Assembly (NCBI GenBank): GCA_902599485.1
Contig: CACKFP010000007.1
Location: 1 to 36,671, forward strand
Length of the DNA stretch: 36,671 bases
Direction of reading: 5' to 3'
Source of the DNA: an uncultured Pelagibacteraceae bacterium
GTDB taxonomy: Bacteria > Pseudomonadota > Alphaproteobacteria > Pelagibacterales > Pelagibacteraceae
Both the position numbers and the translations under genes were made by a program. Below, in pieces: positions 7,409 through 15,638 of this stretch. The notes below the pieces were generated by a model. The model did not search any database. It was not told the DNA's origin and worked only from the letters and a program-made list of their open reading frames with translations. The first letter of the stretch is position 1. Every line of letters begins with the position of its first letter.

Positions 7409-8458
7409 TTAATTGAAAATAGTATTCAAAAACTCATCCACTTCACTGTCTTTAGTATTCCAAGCAGTGACTAATCTAACTGTTTTACCAGTCAATTCAT
7501 CTTTACTCATCATATACTCTTCTGAATTAAGATGTTCGACCATTTTTTTTGGGAGTTTCACAAAAACTTCGTTTGCTTCTGTCGGATATTCTAGTTTCAC
7601 TTGATTGCTAGAAACCAAACCATCACTTAATTTTTTTGCCATTAAATTTGCATGTCTTGCATTTTTTAACCAAACATCATTTGTAATATATCCATCTAAT
7701 TGTGCTGAAACAAAACGCATTTTAGACAATAGATGACCAGATCTTTTTAACAAAAATGGTAAATTCCCAACCAATTCCTTGTTAAATATTATTATTGCTT
7801 CAGCTGCTATACATCCATTCTTCGTTGCTCCAAAAGATAATATATCAACACCTGACTTCCATGTCATTTCTGCAGGTGTAACATCTAGCGAAACAAGCGC
7901 ATTAGCGAACCTAGCACCATCCATATGTACTTTTAATTTTTTTTTATGTGCAATTTCAGAAATATTTCTAATATGATCTAAAGTATAAACTTCACCAGTT
8001 TCTGTTGCTTGAGTTATGCTAACAATAGATGGTTGAGTGTGATGCACAATTCCAAAACCTCCAATATTATCATTTAGCTCATCAACTGTTATTTTGCCAT
8101 CTTTACCGTTCAATGGAACAAGTTTTGCTCCACCTGTATAAAATTCAGGGGCTCCACACTCATCAACATTTATATGAGAAAATTTATGGCAATATATATT
8201 TCCAAATGACGGAGATATAGCAGAAAGTGCTAAAGCATTTGATGCAGTTCCTGATGCTGTGGGATAAACAATTACATCTTTTTCAAAAATTTTTGAAAAT
8301 TTTTCCTGTAGTACACCTGAAATTTCATCGTTACCATATGGAGGAACAATACCATCATTTGCTTTGATAATTGCATCCAAAACTTCTGGACAAGCTCCTG
8401 TCACATTATCTGAAGCAAATTTTACCCTTTTTCGTTTTGTATTAATTTTTGCGTTCAT
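7409..8458 (-). CDS. ltaE: Low-specificity L-threonine aldolase (PLP)
   Basis: Cleaves threonine/allo-threonine to glycine and acetaldehyde using pyridoxal phosphate. The 349-aa protein is normal for the beta-eliminating-lyase fold-type I group: ASDNVTGACPEVLDAI at the N-terminus, VYPTASGTASNALAL in the PLP phosphate loop, HMDGARFANALVSLD with the cofactor-binding Asp, and ILSFGATKNG containing the Schiff-base lysine. It begins one base after the amidinotransferase stop, so the two are translation-coupled. In this context it would supply glycine to the amidinotransferase or to the glycine cleavage system. Aldolases acting on other beta-hydroxy amino acids cannot be excluded. Confidence 0.88.
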   Translation of the reverse strand: MNAKINTKRKRVKFASDNVTGACPEVLDAIIKANDGIVPPYGNDEISGVLQEKFSKIFEKDVIVYPTASGTASNALALSAISPSFGNIYCHKFSHINVDECGAPEFYTGGAKLVPLNGKDGKITVDELNDNIGGFGIVHHTQPSIVSITQATETGEVYTLDHIRNISEIAHKKKLKVHMDGARFANALVSLDVTPAEMTWKSGVDILSFGATKNGCIAAEAIIIFNKELVGNLPFLLKRSGHLLSKMRFVSAQLDGYITNDVWLKNARHANLMAKKLSDGLVSSNQVKLEYPTEANEVFVKLPKKMVEHLNSEEYMMSKDELTGKTVRLVTAWNTKDSEVDEFLNTIFN

Positions 8459-8459
8459 T

Positions 8460-9575
8460 TTATTGTTTTGGAAAATAATCTTTTAAAGTACCTTCTCTAT
8501 AAACATCAGCTGTACAACAATGAAGGCCTCCACCAAAAGCATATGCATCTCTCAACTCTACAGGGATAACTTCCATACCTAATTTATCTAACTGTTCAGC
8601 TTGATATTTTTCACTTTTTTCAACGCATACAGTTTTAGGGTCGAGAACTAAAACATTCATTGATAGCCATACTGAAGAGTAACAAAGTGGTGGTGGGGTA
8701 TTATGAGCAGGTTGTGCTGCATCAATAATTTCCCATCCATTATCTTCAAATAATTTTCTTTGTTCTTTTGGAAGTCTTCTTTGTGGATTATTAATAATTA
8801 ACCCCTCTTTAATTGGGGTAAAGGTTGCATCAATATGAATTGGATAAGGATCACCTGGGAAATTCACAGCATGAACTCTATGATCCTTAAAATGTCTTTT
8901 TATCCAATCAATTCCTTTTAAATTAGTTGTAAATCCGTGTTGTACAACCAAATCCTTTCCAAATCTTAGAATATCTGCGGCATCAAATAATGGCTCTTCT
9001 TCAGTTGTGACAAAGTATTTATTTTCTGTCCATTCAAGTCTTTTAGTTACACCAATTTTGTCTGATAAATAATCTTTTCTATAATCGGCATCTGTTAATC
9101 TAGGTTTTGGCGCTGACTCATGTCTCATATTTGGATCTTTATTATAATAATCTTTTAATAATGGTCTGTAACAAAGGTACTCAAACCATCTACATCTGTA
9201 GCTCATTGTAGCTTCTAATATTTCATTTCCCACAGTTAACAAAACATCTCTAGGTGGCATGCATCCAAACATAGTTTCGGCTTTCCAGTCAGGAGTTGAT
9301 GTTGGTTGATTAAAATCTAAAGGTGTTGGTCTATCAACTTTTATACCCCTTTTTTCAAGCAAATTTGAAAAATTATCTAATAGTTCATTAGCTTTATCGA
9401 CAGTGTCCTTGGTTCTTGGACCATAAGTTCCTCGCATATCAGAGTCTTCTGGAACTTTAGCATCTAAAGCAGGTTCGGGTGCTGGAATACAAGTACCATC
9501 TGCTCTTCCAACAATTACATGTTTTAATGGATCCCATTCATTCCAACTATTAACAATCTTATTATTTTGAACCAT
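8460..9575 (-). CDS. Glycine amidinotransferase-like enzyme
   Basis: Guanidino-group transferase of the GATM (L-arginine:glycine amidinotransferase) family. The 371-aa sequence tracks vertebrate GATM through PLDFNQPTSTPDW, VGNEILEA, RWFEYLCYRPLLKDY, FVTTEEEPLFDAADILRFGKD (catalytic Asp), HIDATFTPI (catalytic His), SSVWLSMNVLVLD and GGGLHCCTADVYREGT (nucleophilic Cys). The expected reaction is transfer of the amidino group from arginine to an amine acceptor, for example glycine to guanidinoacetate, releasing ornithine; the true acceptor is not determined. It is the middle gene of a three-gene operon, 6 nt after an EamA transporter and 1 nt before threonine aldolase. Soluble, cytoplasmic. Confidence 0.88.
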   Translation of the reverse strand: MVQNNKIVNSWNEWDPLKHVIVGRADGTCIPAPEPALDAKVPEDSDMRGTYGPRTKDTVDKANELLDNFSNLLEKRGIKVDRPTPLDFNQPTSTPDWKAETMFGCMPPRDVLLTVGNEILEATMSYRCRWFEYLCYRPLLKDYYNKDPNMRHESAPKPRLTDADYRKDYLSDKIGVTKRLEWTENKYFVTTEEEPLFDAADILRFGKDLVVQHGFTTNLKGIDWIKRHFKDHRVHAVNFPGDPYPIHIDATFTPIKEGLIINNPQRRLPKEQRKLFEDNGWEIIDAAQPAHNTPPPLCYSSVWLSMNVLVLDPKTVCVEKSEKYQAEQLDKLGMEVIPVELRDAYAFGGGLHCCTADVYREGTLKDYFPKQ

Positions 9576-9581
9576 GTAAAA

Positions 9582-10487
9582 TTAATTTAATCCAATAAAT
9601 CTTCTATTAGATTGCATTATCATACTATAATAAAATATAGCTAAGAAAATAAAGAAGCCACCAATAATTGTGTTGGTTGAAGGAATTTCATTTATTCCAA
9701 GCCATGGAAGCCAAACCCAAAATATTCCTCCTATTACTTCAGTCAAAGACAATAAAGTCAAATCGGCTGCTGGAATATATTTTGATCCAATTGAGTAAAG
9801 AATTAAACCCATGCACACAAGAGTTCCATGAGTAGCAAATAATGCTTCATTTTTATTTGAAGATAAGAAATTTGCATCGTTATTTAAAAGCATAACTGTT
9901 GAAAATAAAAAACAAAATAATCCTGCTATAGCAACCGTTGTAAACTTGGGGGTTTGTTTTCTCCATCTCAGACTTACTGAAAAAATTGAAAAACCTAGCG
10001 CTGATACTAATCCAAATATTAGACCCATTAAAGAATTTTCTCCGGTATTGTCGTAGGCCATTATAATTATACCAAATGCTGCAACTAAAATTGATATCCA
10101 AACTGTGATTGATATTTTTTCTTTCAAAAAAAGAAAACCAAGTAGTGCAGTTATAAAGGGCATAGCAGCTAAACATAATAAAGTTACTGCTGCTGTCGTG
10201 TTAGTAATTGACCAAATAAAAGTTATCATTGCCGTTCCTAAACCAACACCACCTATAATTCCAGATATCCCAATTTTTAAATAATTTTTATAAAATGAAA
10301 TTCCTTCTTCTAAGAATAAGTAAACATTGAGCAATAAAAAAATAACAATGCCTCTTGCAAACAAGTATTGCCAAGGGACAGTTTCGGGTTGATCTATATG
10401 TCTTACAACATATGGTCCAAATGACCAAAGTATGCCTGCAAATAAAACAATTGGAATAGCTACTTTAGGATTTTTTAAATCAGGCAT
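9582..10487 (-). CDS. EamA-family (DMT) membrane transporter
   Basis: A 301-aa protein with about ten membrane segments in two EamA repeats. The first repeat contains NTTAAVTLLCLAAMPFITALLGFLFLKEKI and the second LLSLTEVIGGIFWVWLPWLGINEIPSTNTIIGG, both classic for the family. It is the first gene of the operon leading into the amidinotransferase (6-nt gap) and threonine aldolase. A natural hypothesis is transport of a guanidino compound or amino acid, but EamA sequences do not reveal substrate. The divergent gene at 10535 starts 47 bp away. Confidence 0.86.
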   Translation of the reverse strand: MPDLKNPKVAIPIVLFAGILWSFGPYVVRHIDQPETVPWQYLFARGIVIFLLLNVYLFLEEGISFYKNYLKIGISGIIGGVGLGTAMITFIWSITNTTAAVTLLCLAAMPFITALLGFLFLKEKISITVWISILVAAFGIIIMAYDNTGENSLMGLIFGLVSALGFSIFSVSLRWRKQTPKFTTVAIAGLFCFLFSTVMLLNNDANFLSSNKNEALFATHGTLVCMGLILYSIGSKYIPAADLTLLSLTEVIGGIFWVWLPWLGINEIPSTNTIIGGFFIFLAIFYYSMIMQSNRRFIGLN

Positions 10488-10534
10488 AAATTAATTTATT
10501 TTTTATAAATTTTTAGTGATATTATTAAATAAAT

Positions 10535-10936
10535 ATGGATTTAGATATAATAAAAATTGCATCCGATACGACTAATAATAAAATATTGAAAGATTACACT
10601 CATAGATCGAAATATAAAAATAAAACTTGTGGCGATATAATTGAAATGAGAGTTAATATTAAGAAAAACATAATACAAGATATTGGGTATCAGACAAAGT
10701 CCTGTGTTTACTGTCAAGCTTCTGCAAGCTTAATATGTCATAAACTTATCAAAAAAAGTAAAAATAATGTGAATTACTTATTAAAAAATCTTATCGATTA
10801 TTTTGAAAATGAAATTAAACCTTTGCCAAAAAATCTAAATAAATTTAATAAATTGTTTAATAAAAAAAATATATCTAGAAAAAACTGTGTATTAATGCCA
10901 TTAATTGCACTTAAGAAACTCAGCATTGATGAATAA
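10535..10936 (+). CDS. IscU/SufU-like iron-sulfur scaffold protein
   Basis: A 133-aa protein with the NifU-N/IscU fold pattern and all expected cluster ligands: KTCGD (first Cys plus Asp, about residues 34-38), KSCVYCQASASLI (second Cys followed by the QASAS motif) and SRKNCVLMPLIALKKL (third Cys). An extra Cys three residues after the second ligand (CVYC) is unusual. It would assemble Fe-S clusters for transfer to apoproteins. It stands alone, without sufS, sufE or iscS nearby, and overlaps an HPP-family membrane gene by 8 nt. Strongly basic and lysine-rich, with no export signal. Confidence 0.8.
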   Translation: MDLDIIKIASDTTNNKILKDYTHRSKYKNKTCGDIIEMRVNIKKNIIQDIGYQTKSCVYCQASASLICHKLIKKSKNNVNYLLKNLIDYFENEIKPLPKNLNKFNKLFNKKNISRKNCVLMPLIALKKLSIDE

Positions 10937-11393
10937 TTTAGATATTAAAAAACCTGTTATCGCTGCAATATTTTCTACTATGACAATTGGGGTTTTGTCA
11001 TTGCTTACTTATAAAACACCTTATGGATTATTTTTGATTGCTTCCTTTGGTTCTACAATGGTTTTACTTTATGGTTATCCAGAAAGTCCTTTTGCAAAAC
11101 CTAAAAATATATTTTTTGGTCATTTTTTAACTTCGCTTGTTGGTGTGATATTTGTGAATTTCGTTCCGCTCCCGATATATATTATTATACCTGTCGCCGT
11201 TGGAATAGGTGTCGGATTAATGATCATTTTTAATGTAACCCATCCTCCTGCAGGAGGAAATCCTATAATTGTGATCATGGGATCAGTTTCATTTGAATAT
11301 TTAATATCCCCAGTTATAAGTGGATCAATTATTGTGATAGTTTTCGGCATAATCTTGAACAAATTTATTGCTAAAAGGAATTACCCAAAATAA
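10929..11393 (+). CDS. HPP-family membrane protein
   Basis: A small membrane protein of about 154 aa with four to five hydrophobic segments. The family motif is HPPAGGNPIIVIMG (about residue 100-115), preceded by a conserved early stretch FGSTMVLLYGYPESPFAKPKNIFFGHF. HPP proteins are of uncertain function; some plant and cyanobacterial relatives are linked to nitrite transport across membranes. The open frame extends to an ATG at 10905, but ATG 10929 (MNNLDIKKPVI) gives a more usual N-terminus and overlaps the scaffold gene stop. Coupled to the Fe-S scaffold gene; role in this pairing unknown. Confidence 0.82.
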   Translation: MNNLDIKKPVIAAIFSTMTIGVLSLLTYKTPYGLFLIASFGSTMVLLYGYPESPFAKPKNIFFGHFLTSLVGVIFVNFVPLPIYIIIPVAVGIGVGLMIIFNVTHPPAGGNPIIVIMGSVSFEYLISPVISGSIIVIVFGIILNKFIAKRNYPK

Positions 11394-11405
11394 ACACAAT
11401 TTGTT

Positions 11406-11433
11406 TGCTAGTCCTATTTAACTTGTGCTAGTC
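11406..11433 (+). repeat. Direct repeat TGCTAGTC upstream of fdh
   Basis: TGCTAGTC occurs at 11406-11413 and again at 11426-11433, start-to-start 20 bp (about two helix turns). A shorter GCTAGT recurs at 11469. It sits 55-82 bp upstream of the formate dehydrogenase ATG, a position suited to an activator or repressor. No match to a known operator is claimed. Confidence 0.35.
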
Positions 11434-11487
11434 TTTTCAAATAATAATTAATAATTCAGCTTTAAGAAGCTAGTAATAGGAGTAAAA

Positions 11488-12687
11488 ATGAAAGTACTTT
11501 GTGTATTGTATGATGATCCAAAAGAAGGAATGCCTAAATCTTATCCTCTGTCGGATTTACCAAAATTAGAGAAATATCCAGATGGAATGACACTACCATC
11601 GCCTAAAGGAAGAGATTTTACACCAGGCCAATTACTTGGTTGTGTTTCAGGTGAACTTGGTTTGAGAAAGTTTTTAGAGAGTAATGGGCACGAGTTGGTT
11701 GTTACTAACAGTAAAGATGGAGATGGATGTGAAGCGGATAAACATATTGTTGATGCTGACATTGTTATCTCTCAACCATTTTTCCCTTATTATTTAACTA
11801 AAGAAAGAATTGCTAAAGCTAAAAACCTTAAGATGGCAATTACAGCAGGAATAGGTTCTGATCACGTTGATTTACAAGCAGCAATGGATAATAAAATTGA
11901 TGTTGTTGAAGTAACTTTCTGTAATTCTAGATCAGTTGCTGAACACATAGTAATGATGATTGTTTCAATGGTTAGAGATTATCACAATCAACATAGAATA
12001 GTTAATGAAGGTGGTTGGAATATTGCAGATGCTGTTCAGAGAAGTTATGACGTTGAAGGAATGCATATAGGAACTGTTGCTGCTGGAAGAATCGGTTTAG
12101 ATGCACTAAGAAAAATGAAACCATTTGATGTTCATTTGCACTATTTTGACAGACATAAATTACCTGACAGTGTTGAAAAAGAACTAAACTTAACTTTTCA
12201 TGAGTCAGTAGAGTCTATGGTAAAAGTTTGTGATGTCGTTACAATTAATTGCCCACTTCATCCTGAAACTGAAAATTTGTTTGATGATGAAATGATAAGT
12301 AAAATGAAAAAAGGAGCATACATAGTTAACACTGCAAGAGGTAAAATTTGTAATCGAGATGCAATAGCTAAAGCCCTAAAAAGTGGACAGCTAAGTGGTT
12401 ACGCAGGTGATGTATGGTTTCCTCAGCCCGCTCCAAATGATCATGTATGGAGAACAATGCCAAATCATGGAATGACGCCACACACTTCTGGTACATCTTT
12501 ATCTGCTCAAGCAAGATATGCAGATGGTGTTAGAGAAATATTGGAATGTTTCTTTGAAGGAAAAGAAATTAGAAATCAATATTTGATCGTAAAAGACGGC
12601 CAATTAGCAGGAATGGGGGCACATTCTTACAGTAAAGGATCTGCAACTAGTGGATCAGAAGAAGCTGCTAAATATCAAAAAAAATAA
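11488..12687 (+). CDS. fdh: NAD-dependent formate dehydrogenase
   Basis: Oxidises formate to CO2 with reduction of NAD+. The 399-aa protein closely resembles the metal-independent FDH of Pseudomonas sp. 101: similar N-terminal YDDP and FTPGQLLGCVSGELGLR, substrate loop AITAGIGSDHVDL, Rossmann GTVAAGRIGL, NTARGK containing the catalytic Arg, GDVWFPQPAP with the Gln, TPHTSGTSL with the catalytic His, and GAHSYSKG near the C-terminus. It is cytoplasmic, with a good RBS (AGGAG at 11478-11482). A strong hairpin follows the stop. In a SAR11-like cell it would provide NADH from formate released by C1 metabolism. Confidence 0.95.
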   Translation: MKVLCVLYDDPKEGMPKSYPLSDLPKLEKYPDGMTLPSPKGRDFTPGQLLGCVSGELGLRKFLESNGHELVVTNSKDGDGCEADKHIVDADIVISQPFFPYYLTKERIAKAKNLKMAITAGIGSDHVDLQAAMDNKIDVVEVTFCNSRSVAEHIVMMIVSMVRDYHNQHRIVNEGGWNIADAVQRSYDVEGMHIGTVAAGRIGLDALRKMKPFDVHLHYFDRHKLPDSVEKELNLTFHESVESMVKVCDVVTINCPLHPETENLFDDEMISKMKKGAYIVNTARGKICNRDAIAKALKSGQLSGYAGDVWFPQPAPNDHVWRTMPNHGMTPHTSGTSLSAQARYADGVREILECFFEGKEIRNQYLIVKDGQLAGMGAHSYSKGSATSGSEEAAKYQKK

Positions 12688-12697
12688 AATAGATTTA

Positions 12698-12734
12698 TTA
12701 AAGGTATGCTACTTAAATAAGTAGCTACCTTTAA
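12698..12734 (+). terminator. Long hairpin after fdh
   Basis: TTAAAGGTA (12698-12706) pairs with TACCTTTAA (12726-12734), and GCTACTT (12708-12714) with AAGTAGC (12719-12725), with one bulged T and an AAAT loop. It begins 10 nt after the fdh stop. No separate T-run follows, so it is either a terminator with the T-rich 3' arm or a transcript-stabilising structure. Confidence 0.6.
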
Positions 12735-12773
12735 TACCATAGATTTAAACCCTCATTATTATATATTTTAGAT

Positions 12774-13346
12774 ATGAGGTTATTTTACTACTTTTTAATA
12801 TTATTTCTTGTCTCGACATCATTCTCTCATTCAAAAGATAAAGCGTATTTTGCAGGAGGTTGCTTCTGGTGCATGGAAGAATCTTTTGAAATGTTGGAAG
12901 GTGTAGAAGAAGTTATATCTGGTTACTCAGGAGGGATCACTGCAAATCCAACATATAGGGAAGTCACTTATGGAGATACTGGTCATTTTGAGGTTGTTGA
13001 AATAATTTATGACAAAGAGAAAATATCCTATAAAGAACTCTTAAAAAACTTCTGGCTTAATATTGATCCATTTGATGCTTATGGCCAGTTTTGCGATAAA
13101 GGATACAGCTACAGATCTGTAGCATTTTATGAAAACGATTATCAGAAAGATTTAATTGATAAAGATATAAAAAGATTAGAAAAGAAATTTAAAAAGAAGG
13201 TAGTCACATATGTTAAAGAATTTGAGATTTTTTACAAAGCTGAAGATAAACATCAAGATTACTATCAAGTATATTTAGAAAATTATTTAAAATATAAGAA
13301 AGCATGCAAAAGAGAGAGAATACTTGATATTATTTGGGGATCATAA
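12774..13346 (+). CDS. msrA: Exported peptide-methionine (S)-S-oxide reductase MsrA
   Basis: Reduces methionine-S-sulfoxide. The 190-aa product begins with a Sec-type signal (MRLFYYFLILFLVSTSFSHS) and then carries the catalytic GGCFWCMEESFE (nucleophilic Cys in GCFWC). Further conserved elements are SGYSGG, YREVTYGDTGHFEVVEI and YYQVYLENYLKYKKAC, the last with a possible resolving Cys. It therefore probably acts in the periplasm, like MsrB 7 kb away, which reduces the opposite epimer. An MDR-family gene starts 3 nt after its stop, so the two are likely one transcript. Confidence 0.93.
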   Translation: MRLFYYFLILFLVSTSFSHSKDKAYFAGGCFWCMEESFEMLEGVEEVISGYSGGITANPTYREVTYGDTGHFEVVEIIYDKEKISYKELLKNFWLNIDPFDAYGQFCDKGYSYRSVAFYENDYQKDLIDKDIKRLEKKFKKKVVTYVKEFEIFYKAEDKHQDYYQVYLENYLKYKKACKRERILDIIWGS

Positions 13347-13349
13347 TTA

Positions 13350-14357
13350 ATGCCTGTAACAAGCAAATTTGTAGCTTTAAAAAACTATATCCCTACAGGT
13401 TTACCAAAAGAAACTGACTTTGAAATAAAAACTAAAGAGATATCTTTAGATAATAAGAACAATATATTGGTTTTAAATTTATGGATTTCGGTTGATCCTT
13501 ATATGAGGGCAAGAATGACTGAAAGAAAAAACTATAAACCACCTTTTAATATTGGTGAAGAGATGGAAGGTTATGCATTAGGTATAGTTAAAGAGTCTAA
13601 AGACAAAAATTTTAAAGAAGGAGATATTGTTTTTAGTAATTTCGGAATGAGAGATTACTTTGTTTGTAGTTCCAATGATCTAAAAAAAATTGAGCCAATG
13701 AAAATTCCTATACAAACATATCTAGGTCCACTTGGAATGACAGGTCATACAGCTTATATAGGACTTTTTAAACATGGTGAGTTAAAACCAGGTCAAACAA
13801 TCCTTGTTTCTTCAGCTGGAGGCAGTGTTGGATCTACCGTTTGTCAAATTGCAAAAAATATGGGTTGTAAAGTAATAGCAAGTACAGGATCAGATGAAAA
13901 AGTTAAATGGTTGAAAAATGATTTAAAAATTGATCATGCGTTTAACTATAAAAAAATTGAAAATCTTGTTTTATATCTTAAAGAAGTTTGTCCTGAAGGA
14001 TTTGATTTATATTTTGATAATGTAGGCGGCGATTTCTTAGAGTCAGCTATTTTTCAAATGAAGAACTTTGGAAGAATTGTAATTTGTGGAAGGATATCCC
14101 AAATGAATGCAACTAATCCTGGCTCTGGTTTAAAAAATATGGCTCATGTTCTTGTAAAAAGACTAACTATTAAAGGTTTTATAATTTTTGATCATGAAAA
14201 TGATCGAGAACAGTTTGAAACCGATATGGCTAAATGGCTATTAGAAGATAAAATTAAATTTAAAGAAACTGTTTACGAGGGTATAGAAAATACGCCAAAA
14301 TCATTCATTGATTTATTAGAAGGTAAAAACATAGGAAAAATGCTTGTAAAAATTTAA
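13350..14357 (+). CDS. NADP-dependent oxidoreductase, MDR superfamily (CurA/LTB4DH-like)
   Basis: A 335-aa zinc-independent medium-chain reductase resembling alkenal/one reductases (CurA, leukotriene B4 12-hydroxydehydrogenase). Evidence: LNLWISVDPYMRARM, MEGYALGIVKES, the LGMTGHTAYIGL substrate segment, the nucleotide-binding VSSAGGSVGSTVCQIAK (residues about 150-167), FDLYFDNVGGDFLE and GRIVICGRIS. Such enzymes reduce C=C bonds of reactive alkenals or ketones, a detoxification role that would fit its place beside msrA. Exact substrate not derivable. Gap to msrA is 3 nt. Confidence 0.87.
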   Translation: MPVTSKFVALKNYIPTGLPKETDFEIKTKEISLDNKNNILVLNLWISVDPYMRARMTERKNYKPPFNIGEEMEGYALGIVKESKDKNFKEGDIVFSNFGMRDYFVCSSNDLKKIEPMKIPIQTYLGPLGMTGHTAYIGLFKHGELKPGQTILVSSAGGSVGSTVCQIAKNMGCKVIASTGSDEKVKWLKNDLKIDHAFNYKKIENLVLYLKEVCPEGFDLYFDNVGGDFLESAIFQMKNFGRIVICGRISQMNATNPGSGLKNMAHVLVKRLTIKGFIIFDHENDREQFETDMAKWLLEDKIKFKETVYEGIENTPKSFIDLLEGKNIGKMLVKI

Positions 14358-14368
14358 TTAGAATTTTT

Positions 14369-14539
14369 ATGAAATTTTTAAAGAAGTTTTATAGACCCTT
14401 TTTATTAACCTATATTTTTTTGAGTATAGCTATCAGTTTTTATCCATCATTTGATTTTTACTCACTAAAAGGTCAAATTCTTATAATTGCTGTATCTTTT
14501 TTTAATGGGATGATGGGAGTTTACGTAAAAAAATTATAA
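14369..14539 (+). CDS. 56-aa membrane protein of unknown function
   Basis: A short frame from ATG 14369 to TAA 14537-14539 encodes 56 residues starting MKFLKKFYRPFLLTYIFLS, with two hydrophobic segments (about 10-25 and 35-52) joined by FYPSFDFYSLKGQ and ending VYVKKL. It looks like a two-span membrane protein with basic ends. It begins 11 nt after the MDR gene, so likely co-transcribed, and its 3' end overlaps the convergent oxidase gene by 6 nt. No family recognised; RBS is weak. Confidence 0.6.
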   Translation: MKFLKKFYRPFLLTYIFLSIAISFYPSFDFYSLKGQILIIAVSFFNGMMGVYVKKL

Positions 14540-15637
14540 GACGTAGGGCTCGGGTCTTGCAGAGCTATTTAATACTCTTTCGACTGCGAAAACACTAATA
14601 TCTATAGTTTGATAACTGCCTGTAGTTATTAATTCAGTTAGAGCTCTACCAATTCCTGGTGCTTGCATTAAACCTCTGCCGGTAAATCCTGAGGCCATAT
14701 AAACGTTTTCATATTTTGGATGTTTTCCAACTACTGCATTATTATCTAATTTGTTACAATCATAATATCCAGCCCATCCACCTGTTAACTTTAGTTCTTC
14801 AAATGCTGGTATTCTTTTTGCAAGGGCAGGCCAAACTAATTCTTCAAAATCATTCCATGCAGGTTCGAGATCTTGTGCATCAAAAACTGAAATTGGAGAA
14901 CCTGCTAAATATTCTTTTCCTTCTGGTCGCCAATATACTCCTGTTGTTAGATCTCCGGATAATGGCATCTCTGGAATATGTTTAGGACATTTAACTCTAA
15001 AGACTGTATGTTTTTGAGGTACTACAGGAATATCTTCAAGCAATTCCTTTGTCCAACACCCAGCTGCGGAAATAATTGTCTTTGCATTAATTTCAGATAG
15101 GTTCTTAACCTCTCCCTTAATGAATTCTGCTCCAAGATCAATTGCTTTATGCTTTAAAGCGCTATGAAATAAAAATGGATCTATCCATCCTTCGCTTTTG
15201 TTATCAGTAAATGTTGCAGTTTCAATTCCTTCCTCATTAATGTAAGGAAAATAGTTTTTCAATTCAGAACCTTTAATATTTTTTGTACCCGCTTCACATT
15301 CTTTATGATTTTCTAAAGCTCTGTATTGCTCTTCTGCATGGTCTGGTCCAAACATTAGAAGGTATCCATTCGGCACCATGCTAGCTGTTGGATTTGGATT
15401 TTTTTCAGTTTTCAATAATTCTGGTATTTGAAATATAAATTCCCTTGCAAATTTTCCTAAAAGAATATTTTCTTTTTGAAAAAACTGTCGTCTAAATCCA
15501 CCAAGCGATAATGGGAATGATGCAGTTTTATAAGTTGGATCCCTTTCAATGACTTTTACTTTTCTGCCTTCTTTTGACATAAAGTAAGCAGTTGCAGCTC
15601 CAATTATACCACCACCAACTATTACAACATCATCCAT
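14534..15637 (-). CDS. FAD-dependent oxidoreductase, DAO family (FOXRED1-like)
   Basis: A 367-aa flavoenzyme of the D-amino-acid/sarcosine oxidase superfamily. The N-terminal VVIVGGGIIGAATAYFMSKEGRKVKVIE is the FAD-binding Rossmann motif (residues 4-31). PLSLGGFRRQFFQKEN and ISAAGCWTKEL follow, and VYMASGFTGRGLMQAPGIGRALTELI is the C-terminal FAD contact (GxxGxGxxxAP). It resembles FOXRED1 and dimethylglycine/sarcosine oxidase-like proteins; likely oxidises a secondary or primary amine of an amino acid. No membrane segment. It begins 1 nt after the tspO stop, so the two are one operon. Confidence 0.86.
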   Translation of the reverse strand: MDDVVIVGGGIIGAATAYFMSKEGRKVKVIERDPTYKTASFPLSLGGFRRQFFQKENILLGKFAREFIFQIPELLKTEKNPNPTASMVPNGYLLMFGPDHAEEQYRALENHKECEAGTKNIKGSELKNYFPYINEEGIETATFTDNKSEGWIDPFLFHSALKHKAIDLGAEFIKGEVKNLSEINAKTIISAAGCWTKELLEDIPVVPQKHTVFRVKCPKHIPEMPLSGDLTTGVYWRPEGKEYLAGSPISVFDAQDLEPAWNDFEELVWPALAKRIPAFEELKLTGGWAGYYDCNKLDNNAVVGKHPKYENVYMASGFTGRGLMQAPGIGRALTELITTGSYQTIDISVFAVERVLNSSARPEPYVL

Positions 15638-15638
15638 A

